A stretch of 33,775 nucleotides of DNA from Nitrospiraceae bacterium (GTDB lineage Bacteria > Nitrospirota > Nitrospiria > Nitrospirales > Nitrospiraceae), in contig OMJA01000332.1 in the NCBI GenBank assembly GCA_900299245.1, forward strand, positions 1-33,775. Direction: 5' to 3'. Below the pieces are notes generated by a model. The model had not been told where the DNA came from, did not search any database, and saw only the letters and a list, made by a program, of their open reading frames with translations. The translations under genes and the position numbers were made by a program. Below, piece by piece: positions 25,705-31,303 of the stretch (position 1 is the first letter of the stretch; each line of letters starts with the position of its first letter).

Positions 25705-26622
25705 TTACGCCTTCGAAAGAATCGCCCGCAACGCCGGCTCCAGCATCGGATACTGAAACTGATAGCCGCCCGCCAACGCTTTCACCGGACTCACCCGCTG
25801 GCCCGTCGTCATCAACGTGCCTAATTCTCCCAACGCCGCCTCGAGCGCAAACCCCGGCACCGGCAGCCAGGAGGGACGGCGAAGCACCTGTCCGAGCTCC
25901 TCGCAGAACGTCTTCATCGTTACGGCGCCGGGCGCGACGGCATTGACCGGACCGGAGACTGCCTCCGTCGTCAGCGCCCACTGGATCAAGCCGATGTGAT
26001 CGCGCCGATGAATCCAGGACACCCACTGCGTACCCGGCATAATCGGACCTCCGGCGAACAGCCGGAAGGGCAACAGCATCTTGGGCAGCGCACCGCCGTC
26101 CTGCTCCAGTACCATTCCAGTCCGCAATGTGACGACCCGCGTCCCAAACGCCGCCGCTTCCAGCGCCGCCGTCTCCCATTCAAGACACAAATCGGCTAGA
26201 AATCCCCGACCGCGCGGAGCCCCCTCGTCCAATACACGATCGTCGCTGGCGCCGTAGTACCCGATGCCCGACGCACTGATCAGCGTGCGGGGTTTTGAGG
26301 ACCGGCGGGACAGGGCTTCGACTAACAGACGTGTCGTCGACACCCGGCTGTCGGTGAGCAGGCGCTTTCGCGCAGTGGTCCAGCGGGCATCGGCAATCGG
26401 AGCGCCGGCAAGATTGATCACCGCATCCGCACGTTCCAGTATCGACTCCCACGCCCCGGCACCGCCTTCCACCCACTCAACCGCCGTGACCGCGCGTCCA
26501 CACAGTCGAGTCACCTCTTGCGGCCTTCTCGTCAACACGGTCACGCGATGGCCGGCCTGCTGCAGCGAGATGCAGAGCGCTCGCCCGATAAACCCTGTCC
26601 CGCCGGTCACCACCACATCCAT
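25705..26622 (-). CDS. TIGR01777 family NAD-dependent epimerase (SDR39U1-like)
   Basis: This 305-aa extended short-chain dehydrogenase has the Rossmann motif VVVTGGTGFIGRAL at the N-terminus, INLAGAPI in the middle, SASGIGYYG as the active-site Tyr region, and a C-terminal YQFQYPMLEPALRAIL typical of TIGR01777 proteins. The biochemical activity of the family is not defined; members recur in photolyase and light-response neighbourhoods. ATG 26622 has AGAGG five bases upstream and was preferred to GTG 26628. It is the first gene of the minus-strand array, 46 bases downstream of a zinc-ribbon gene. Confidence 0.9.
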   Translation of the reverse strand: MDVVVTGGTGFIGRALCISLQQAGHRVTVLTRRPQEVTRLCGRAVTAVEWVEGGAGAWESILERADAVINLAGAPIADARWTTARKRLLTDSRVSTTRLLVEALSRRSSKPRTLISASGIGYYGASDDRVLDEGAPRGRGFLADLCLEWETAALEAAAFGTRVVTLRTGMVLEQDGGALPKMLLPFRLFAGGPIMPGTQWVSWIHRRDHIGLIQWALTTEAVSGPVNAVAPGAVTMKTFCEELGQVLRRPSWLPVPGFALEAALGELGTLMTTGQRVSPVKALAGGYQFQYPMLEPALRAILSKA

Positions 26623-26668
26623 GGGCACCTCTTCTCATTCACCGCAACACTCCCAGCGGTCTGGCGAG

Positions 26669-26995
26669 TCAATTGTGCCGGTACGCTTCGCCGCTGTCAT
26701 TGCCATCACGGTCGCCCGAGCGGTCGGCTTCGTTCCAATCGACAGGCTGCGCGTACTTGCGCTGCTTCGTGCCATACAGAAGATTGGGCGCCGGTCTTTC
26801 ACGATTCTGAAGAATGACGGGGTCTATAACTTCTCCACAACTCATGCAGCGCCACGCCGTCAAGCCGATCTGCCCCGTGTCGTCCTGCAAGTCGATATAG
26901 TGCTCCACAACCATCAGTCCGCCACAGCGCGTGCAGGTTTCGTCGCTCTCCCACCCGGAGTAAAAAAGATTGTCCGGTCTCCCATTCGATTCCAT
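26669..26995 (-). CDS. Small zinc-ribbon protein, paralogue of the one at 30886-31146
   Basis: This 108-aa protein has two CxxC knuckles, CTRCGG and CMSCGE, which should form one zinc ribbon. Between them lies LMVVEHYIDLQDDTG, and after them IDPVI. The C-terminal half is polar and rich in Arg, Asp and Asn. The same arrangement is seen in the protein encoded at 30886-31146. ATG 26995 has GAGAGG five bases upstream and was preferred to 27031. No DNA-binding motif beyond the ribbon can be named; function is unknown. Confidence 0.7.
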   Translation of the reverse strand: MESNGRPDNLFYSGWESDETCTRCGGLMVVEHYIDLQDDTGQIGLTAWRCMSCGEVIDPVILQNRERPAPNLLYGTKQRKYAQPVDWNEADRSGDRDGNDSGEAYRHN

Positions 26996-27037
26996 GGGAC
27001 CTCTCGATCGCGCGAAAAACAGACGCCTCAACGTGGA

Positions 27038-27163
27038 TCAGTACCAACGACATGTTCTCAATCGGGCCGACGGCCGCACAGTCACGGCAACTAGCCGCGA
27101 TGAAAGAGAGACGAAATAACTGAGCCCACTCATCGCCAGAACAATGACAGCTGTCGTCATCAT
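27038..27163 (-). CDS. Possible 41-residue membrane micropeptide
   Basis: A short open frame of 41 codons plus stop starts at ATG 27163 with an excellent ribosome site (AGAGGAG, six bases upstream). It encodes Met-Met-Thr-Thr followed by a hydrophobic stretch (AVIVLAMSGLSYFVSL) and a basic C-terminus (RPSARLRTCRWY), the layout of a single-pass small membrane protein. It lies 42 bases upstream of the zinc-ribbon gene on the same strand and downstream of the strong hairpin at 27205-27234. It is supported only by the ribosome site and composition. Confidence 0.4.
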   Translation of the reverse strand: MMTTAVIVLAMSGLSYFVSLSSRLVAVTVRPSARLRTCRWY

Positions 27164-27204
27164 GGGACGCTCCTCTCTGATAGATTCTCGAGATCGACCG
27201 AGGT

Positions 27205-27234
27205 GACGGGTTCCTCCTTCAGGAGGAACCCGTC
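27205..27234. other. Perfect 13-bp hairpin with TTCA loop
   Basis: GACGGGTTCCTCC and GGAGGAACCCGTC are exact complements separated by TTCA. It lies about 112 bases beyond the stop of the third SUMF1 gene and 42 bases before the small ORF. No T-tract follows on either strand, so it is either an unusual terminator, an mRNA-stabilising 3' structure or a regulatory hairpin. Confidence 0.6.
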
Positions 27235-27345
27235 TGCCTCAGCGGGTAACGCCGTGCGGAGTAGCGGCGCCTCCCTATCTAGCTCGATGATAACCATCGT
27301 GGATCGAAGGTTAGTCGAACACTCCTCTCTTGACTGGTTATTACT

Positions 27346-28185
27346 TCACTTCTTACTGGCTTCTTCCTTAGAGCCACGGACACATCGAAATCCGGTCCCA
27401 TGGGTCTGAAGAGCAAATCCACCTTTCCCCCGTGCGGCGGCCCTGATATCCCCAACAGGGCTATGCCATGACCCACCCCGAATAGATCGGACAATCCCCT
27501 TTTTGTCCGGACCCTGTGGATTGCGATCGACCGCATTCCTGTAGTAATCGGCGTCGTACCAATCGGCCACCCATTCACGTGCATTACCGGCCATGTCTTT
27601 CACACCGTAGGGAGAATCACCAGCCGGCATACTTCCTACCGGATACAAGGTCTTAACCTCATCCCATTCTCGATCAAAATTGGCGCGCTTCTCTGAAGGG
27701 GTGGAATTCCCCCAGGGATACTTTCTCCCATCCGTGCCCCTTGCGGCTTTTTCCCATTCGGCCTCGGTGGGCAGACGTTTCTTGGCCCATGCGCAATAAG
27801 TCTTGCTGTCATACCAAGTGACTTGAACGACAGGGAGTTCTTCAATATCTTTTGCCGACTGAAGTGTCCCGGTGCCGTATGGGTTGGGAGGGTTACGGTG
27901 TCCCGTAGCCTGAACGAACCTCATATACCGTTCATTCGTTACCTCAACCTGGTCAATTTGGAATTCGTCCAGGTAGATTTCAAGCTGGGGCCATTCGTCA
28001 GACCGGCCCTCCCCTTCCGGATTGCCCATCTTGAATACACCAGCAGGAATCGTAATCATGGTAACGGGGTCGAGTTCTCGCTCCACTGCCGATGCTTTCA
28101 AAGACATCCATGTGATAAGACACAAGGGAACAATTGCGACGACAACTGCAATCTTTTTTGTGAAGTAACTTCCGAGAAGTCTCAT
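27346..28185 (-). CDS. Exported SUMF1-fold protein lacking formylglycine-generating cysteines (third copy)
   Basis: This 279-aa protein has an N-terminal signal or anchor (IAVVVAIVPLCLITWM) and one FGE/SUMF1 domain. Motifs in order: ITIPAGVFKMG, IDQVEVTNERYMRF, VTWYDSKTYCAWAKKRLPTEAEWEKAARG, KYPWGN, VKDMAGNAREWVADWY, IRGGSW (235-240) and GFRCVRG (265-271). True formylglycine-generating enzymes carry two cysteines just after RGGSW; here that stretch is HSPVGDIRAAARGKG, without cysteine. It is thus probably a non-FGE member used for binding or for another oxidative reaction in the periplasm. Unlike the two other copies it has no C-terminal TPR-like tail. The start overlaps the upstream stop as ATGA. 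Confidence 0.88.
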   Translation of the reverse strand: MRLLGSYFTKKIAVVVAIVPLCLITWMSLKASAVERELDPVTMITIPAGVFKMGNPEGEGRSDEWPQLEIYLDEFQIDQVEVTNERYMRFVQATGHRNPPNPYGTGTLQSAKDIEELPVVQVTWYDSKTYCAWAKKRLPTEAEWEKAARGTDGRKYPWGNSTPSEKRANFDREWDEVKTLYPVGSMPAGDSPYGVKDMAGNAREWVADWYDADYYRNAVDRNPQGPDKKGIVRSIRGGSWHSPVGDIRAAARGKGGFALQTHGTGFRCVRGSKEEASKK

Positions 28186-28571
28186 TTCTTTTTCTCCGTA
28201 CTCCCCTTGATGGCTTCTTGGAGATGCTGATTGATCACTTGCACATACCGATCTACTGACTCGCGATCCCCTCGCTCAGCCGCTTCGCGCGCTTTGATCA
28301 CGAGACTCCTCGACTCATGTAGATGGTCCTCCACCTCAAGCTGGATGTCCGGCGAGGCAATCGTGCCGCCGAGAGCAGATCGATGGTAGGTTTCCCAGGC
28401 ATAGTCCACAGCGCGCTGGGCATCTCGCACAGCATGAGTGGAGTCGGGATGAGCGCCAACCAGCGCATCCATAGGAGATGCCCCCATAGATATTACCCCC
28501 AGCAATAAAATTCCTGCTAATTGGGCGACTCCGGGTAGTATGCGGATCGAACAGTCCTTGCTGGGCTTCAT
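28182..28571 (-). CDS. Small exported helical protein
   Basis: This 129-aa protein has a signal peptide (VAQLAGILLLGVISMGASP). The mature chain is charged and almost entirely helical (VRDAQRAVDYAWETYHRSAL, then HLHESRSLVIKAREAAERGD), with a lysine-rich end. It looks like a small four-helix or coiled-coil periplasmic protein. No known family is recognised. GAGAGG lies four bases before the ATG. It sits between the second and third SUMF1 genes and overlaps the latter as ATGA, suggesting a partner of the SUMF1-fold proteins. Confidence 0.7.
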   Translation of the reverse strand: MKPSKDCSIRILPGVAQLAGILLLGVISMGASPMDALVGAHPDSTHAVRDAQRAVDYAWETYHRSALGGTIASPDIQLEVEDHLHESRSLVIKAREAAERGDRESVDRYVQVINQHLQEAIKGSTEKKK

Positions 28572-28596
28572 GTTCCTCTCCTCAGATCAAGTATCG

Positions 28597-28628
28597 GGCT
28601 GGAGGGATGGACTATCACCCCTCCAGCC
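28597..28628. other. 10-bp intra-operon hairpin
   Basis: GGCTGGAGGG and CCCTCCAGCC pair perfectly around a 12-base loop, starting about 18 bases beyond the stop of the second SUMF1 gene and ending before the next gene. There is no T-run, so it is more likely an mRNA stabiliser, processing boundary or partial terminator than a full terminator. Confidence 0.55.
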
Positions 28629-28646
28629 TTCAGGACACACGACTTT

Positions 28647-29723
28647 CTACCTGGCATTTCTGCTCATTTGAGACTGCAAACCGAGCAGTCGTGGATTGTT
28701 CGGACCCAACTCCAGCCCCTCACGGACCAATTGCTTCGCTTCAGCAAAATCTTCTTTGCCCATCTTAATCAATGCTTGGATGTATAATTCATCAAGCTTT
28801 ACGGCCATAGCTGGTGGAGCATCCGATGCACAACGGAACCCCAAGCCCACTCCATAACTGTTATTCAACGGATGGTTCCAGAATCGATGGGTGGTCGTCA
28901 GGGACGCCTGAGCGGCAACCCATGAACCTCCACGAATGACTCGCTTCTCTCCTACGGTCAATCGATCGACATAGGTGCCGGTTCCACCCAACCAAATGGG
29001 CTTCTCTGGTCCTGTGGGATTGAGCTGAGAAGAACCAGCCAACTTTCGATAGTAGTTCGGATCGTACCAGTCCTGGACCCATTCGAAGACATTACCTGAC
29101 ATGTTAAAGACTCCATACGGGCTGGCACCCTCTGGCATGGCATCGATGGGAGCAGTGGCTCCACGATCACTACCGATCGCGCCACCGAAGTTTGCCTTCG
29201 CACTATCGAAATCGTTGCCCCAGGGGTATCGGTAACCTTTCGGCCCTCTAGCAGCCTTTTCCCACTCCGCCTCGGTCGGAAGTCGTTTACCGGCCCATGT
29301 ACAAAACGCCTTTGCATCTTCCCAATTGACCCCGACCACTGGTTGCTCGGGCTTGTTCAATCGGGGATCGTCCCAATATGCTGGAGCAGGGTGTCCAGTG
29401 GTCTTAATGAATTCCCCAAACAGCTTGTTAGAAGTCTCATATTTGTCGATCAAGTAGGCATCCAAGGTCACTTCATGCGCTGGTCCCTCGTCGTGGAATG
29501 CATCCTTGGACATCGGATTATTCATTCGTTTTTCATAGAGCGATGAAGGAGTTTTCGATAGCTTCTTAGGCTCCTTGTCGATTCCCATCATGAACGAGCC
29601 ATGAGACACGTAGACCATGTCCTTGGGCGTTGTGGCTGTTTCAGACTCTGCAAAAGACACTCCGAGGCTCACCCAGCTCGCAAGTACCAATCCCGTCAAG
29701 CATACTATCTGTTTTTCGAACAT
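28647..29723 (-). CDS. Exported SUMF1-fold protein with TPR-like tail (second copy)
   Basis: This 358-aa protein has a signal peptide (VCLTGLVLASWVSLGVSFA) and a SUMF1 domain over about 36-300: MVYVSHGSFMMG, LIDKYETSNKLF, YWDDPRLNKPEQPVVGVNW, FCTWAGKRLPTEAEWE, YRYPWGN, FNMSGNVFEWVQDWYD, IRGGSW (263-268) and GLGFRCAS (293-300). The catalytic cysteine pair of formylglycine-generating enzymes is absent after RGGSW. The last 50 residues form a TPR-like helical pair (YIQALIKMGKEDFAEAKQL, then LELGPNNPRLLGL). The ATG at 29723 has AAAGGA seven bases upstream; the open frame extends to 29786. It is closely related to the upstream copy (shared TGHPAPAYWDDPRLNKP), indicating local duplication. Confidence 0.88.
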   Translation of the reverse strand: MFEKQIVCLTGLVLASWVSLGVSFAESETATTPKDMVYVSHGSFMMGIDKEPKKLSKTPSSLYEKRMNNPMSKDAFHDEGPAHEVTLDAYLIDKYETSNKLFGEFIKTTGHPAPAYWDDPRLNKPEQPVVGVNWEDAKAFCTWAGKRLPTEAEWEKAARGPKGYRYPWGNDFDSAKANFGGAIGSDRGATAPIDAMPEGASPYGVFNMSGNVFEWVQDWYDPNYYRKLAGSSQLNPTGPEKPIWLGGTGTYVDRLTVGEKRVIRGGSWVAAQASLTTTHRFWNHPLNNSYGVGLGFRCASDAPPAMAVKLDELYIQALIKMGKEDFAEAKQLVREGLELGPNNPRLLGLQSQMSRNAR

Positions 29724-29756
29724 AGAGGATTCCTTTGAGATATGGATGGAGGATAG

Positions 29757-29781
29757 AGCGGGGAAGCCGTGCCTCCCCGCT
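29757..29781. other. 8-bp GC-rich intra-operon hairpin
   Basis: AGCGGGGA and TCCCCGCT pair around a nine-base loop, eight bases beyond the stop codon of the first SUMF1 gene. Flanking GATA and TATC could lengthen the stem with a small bulge. Like the hairpin at 28597-28628 it follows a SUMF1 gene and lacks a T-run. Confidence 0.5.
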
Positions 29782-29788
29782 ATCAAGG

Positions 29789-30829
29789 TTACTTCTTTAG
29801 ATTTTTCTTAATGATATCCTGAACATCCTTATATTCCTTGTTGTTCGGATCAGCCTTGAGAGCCTTCTCGATGGATGCCATGGCATCGGCATGCTTCTCC
29901 TGCCCCATGCTGATTAACGCTTGCATGTAGGCATCACGTCCATCCATCCATTTCGCATTATCAGACGTCTGCGCTGATGCTTGCCCAGCTCCTTCCCCTG
30001 ACTTAGCGCAGCGGAACCCCAGGCCGACGCCGTAGGAGTTATTCTCCGGCTGATTCCAGAACCGGTGGCTAGTGTGAAGCGACGTCTCTGGTGCTAGCCA
30101 TGATCCGCCACGAAGGACTCGCACTTGGCCTTGATTGGCAAAGTTGTACCCCTTGTCCGGGCCCTGAGGATTCAATGCAGGGCTGTCTTTGTAGTATTTC
30201 GGGTCGTACCAGTCCTGAACCCATTCGAAAACGTTACCGGCCATGTTGTACAGTCCGAACCCATTCACCCCTTCGGGAAATGAATCGATGGGTTTTGTCC
30301 CCGAATTGTTCTGTCCATAGTTAGCCTTGTTCGGATTGACATCATGCCCCTCCCAAGGATAGTGGGCATCACCTTTTGGCCCCTTGGCTGCGCGCTCCCA
30401 CTCGGCTTCCGTGGGCAACCGTTTACCCTCCCACTTGCAGAAGGCAGTTGCATCATTCCAATTCACTCCTACAACGGGATGACTGGGCTTATTGAGTCGT
30501 GGGTCGTCCCAGTACGCTGGAGCGGGATGACCGGTGGCCGTCATGAATTGCTTGTACTTCTCATTGGAAACCTCATACTTATCGATTGCATAGGCGTCGG
30601 TCACCACGTTGTGAGCTGGTTCATCCGCATGCTCCTTGCTACCCATGGTGAATTCCCCTCGAGGAATTGACACCATGTCTTTCTCCTTTGCTGCGGTTGC
30701 CGCGACTGCCTTGCCGCCCTTGGCACCCTCGTGTTGCGAATGGTCCTTACCGGCAGCGAACGCTGCGGGAGAGCCATTCATGATTAAAAAGACACTCAAA
30801 ACGATTCCGACCCCTCTTTCACTCCGCAT
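29789..30829 (-). CDS. Exported SUMF1-fold protein with TPR-like tail (first copy)
   Basis: This 346-aa protein has a signal peptide (VGIVLSVFLIMNGSPAAFA). A His/Lys/Ala-rich linker (about 28-50) leads to a SUMF1 domain (about 51-275): MVSIPRGEFTMGS, AIDKYEVSNEKY, YWDDPRLNKPSHPVVGVNW, GKRLPTEAEWERAAKG, YNMAGNVFEWVQDWYD, RGGSW (240-244) and GLGFRCA (269-275). No cysteine follows RGGSW, so formylglycine generation is unlikely. A TPR-like pair forms the tail (YMQALISMGQEKHADAMASI, ALKADPNNKEYKDV). ATG 30829 has GGGAGG six bases upstream and was preferred to the frame's extension to 31027, which would run into the zinc-ribbon gene. It is the first SUMF1 gene of the operon. Confidence 0.88.
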   Translation of the reverse strand: MRSERGVGIVLSVFLIMNGSPAAFAAGKDHSQHEGAKGGKAVAATAAKEKDMVSIPRGEFTMGSKEHADEPAHNVVTDAYAIDKYEVSNEKYKQFMTATGHPAPAYWDDPRLNKPSHPVVGVNWNDATAFCKWEGKRLPTEAEWERAAKGPKGDAHYPWEGHDVNPNKANYGQNNSGTKPIDSFPEGVNGFGLYNMAGNVFEWVQDWYDPKYYKDSPALNPQGPDKGYNFANQGQVRVLRGGSWLAPETSLHTSHRFWNQPENNSYGVGLGFRCAKSGEGAGQASAQTSDNAKWMDGRDAYMQALISMGQEKHADAMASIEKALKADPNNKEYKDVQDIIKKNLKK

Positions 30830-30853
30830 AGCAAACCTCCCTGGTTGTAAAAT

Positions 30854-30870
30854 GCCAGGATCATCCTGGC
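30854..30870. promoter_or_regulatory. 17-base near-perfect palindrome upstream of the first SUMF1 gene
   Basis: GCCAGGAT, C, ATCCTGGC is an 8-bp inverted repeat with a single central base. It lies in the 56-base gap between the zinc-ribbon gene and the SUMF1 gene, 13 bases before the SUMF1 Shine-Dalgarno. It could be an operator or an mRNA hairpin that adjusts translation of the SUMF1 gene relative to the zinc-ribbon gene. No T-run follows on the transcribed side. Confidence 0.45.
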
Positions 30871-30885
30871 CGAAAAAAACCGACT

Positions 30886-31146
30886 TTAGATCCGCCTCCC
30901 GAACACAGTTTCCGCGAATGTGACTGTCATCGTTTTGACCGAGCTTGCCTGTTGCCTGAACAGTCGATGGCGCTGAATCAAAGGATCGACGATGTCGCCG
31001 CACTGGACACAACGCTTGGCTGGACAATCAGATCCTTTGGTGCTCAGATAATCCATGCACAATTCAGTCACCAGCAGGCCTCCGCATCTGACACAGACTG
31101 ACTCGTGCCGGCCGACCATCACTGATGAGCTCGTTATGTTCTCCAT
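30886..31146 (-). CDS. Small zinc-ribbon protein, first gene of the SUMF1 operon
   Basis: This 86-aa protein has two CxxC knuckles (CVRCGG and CVQCGD) separated by LLVTELCMDYLST and followed by IVDPLIQRHR. The layout CxRCGGL, V-E, D, then RCxxCG and DPxI is shared with the protein at 26669-26995, so the two are paralogues bracketing the SUMF1 genes. The ribosome site AGGAGGT is perfect, five bases before the ATG. The promoter (-35 at 31238-31243, -10 at 31215-31220) and the 11-base repeats lie directly upstream. Function is unknown; a small regulator or metal-binding adaptor is possible. Confidence 0.75.
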   Translation of the reverse strand: MENITSSSVMVGRHESVCVRCGGLLVTELCMDYLSTKGSDCPAKRCVQCGDIVDPLIQRHRLFRQQASSVKTMTVTFAETVFGRRI

Positions 31147-31173
31147 AGTTACCTCCTGACTCTGACTGACAAT

Positions 31174-31215
31174 ACGTCAAACCAATGTCCAACCTATGTC
31201 CAACATATGTCCAAC
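31174..31215. repeat. Four-unit direct repeat with exact 11-bp period (candidate CarH-type operator)
   Basis: Units ATGTCCAAC start at 31185, 31196 and 31207, exactly 11 bases apart. A degenerate fourth unit, ACGTCAAAC, starts in phase at 31174 (7 of 9 bases match). The array covers the -10 and start-point region of the minus-strand promoter for the zinc-ribbon/SUMF1 operon. From memory, the Thermus CarH tetramer binds three head-to-tail 11-bp direct repeats, one per DNA-binding domain; a CarH-like gene is divergently transcribed 89 bases away. Confidence 0.8.
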
Positions 31216-31243
31216 CTATACCCTTTCCAATTCAAGCTGTCAA
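31208..31243 (-). promoter_or_regulatory. Sigma70-type promoter of the zinc-ribbon/SUMF1 operon
   Basis: On the minus strand a perfect TTGACA (31243-31238) is followed after exactly 17 bases by TATAGG (31220-31215), predicting a start near 31208 and a leader of about 62 bases. The -10 region and everything downstream of it are overlaid by the 11-bp direct repeats, so a bound repressor would occlude polymerase or block escape. Confidence 0.75.
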
Positions 31244-31261
31244 GTGTTTTCATGAATTTTT

Positions 31262-31291
31262 TTGACAAACATTGGACGCATCAGTTAAAAT
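31262..31291 (+). promoter_or_regulatory. Sigma70-type promoter of the MerR/CarH-like gene
   Basis: TTGACA at 31262-31267 is followed by TTAAAA at 31285 (17-base spacer) or TAAAAT at 31286-31291 (18-base spacer). The spacer contains TTGGAC (31272-31277), an inverted copy of the GTCCAA core of the 11-base repeats, suggesting autoregulation. The start point would be about 5-8 bases before the ATG at 31304, so the leader is very short. Confidence 0.65.
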
Positions 31292-31303
31292 GTAAAAATA
31301 AAT

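Noticed and set aside
27346-30829. CRISPR or phage structural module in the SUMF1 region
   Set aside because: Repeated protein motifs come from paralogous SUMF1 domains; no short regularly spaced DNA repeats occur inside the genes.
30830-31027. N-terminal extension of the first SUMF1 protein through the zinc-ribbon gene
   Set aside because: It would bury a clear GGGAGG ribosome site and signal peptide and overlap the zinc-ribbon gene in another frame.
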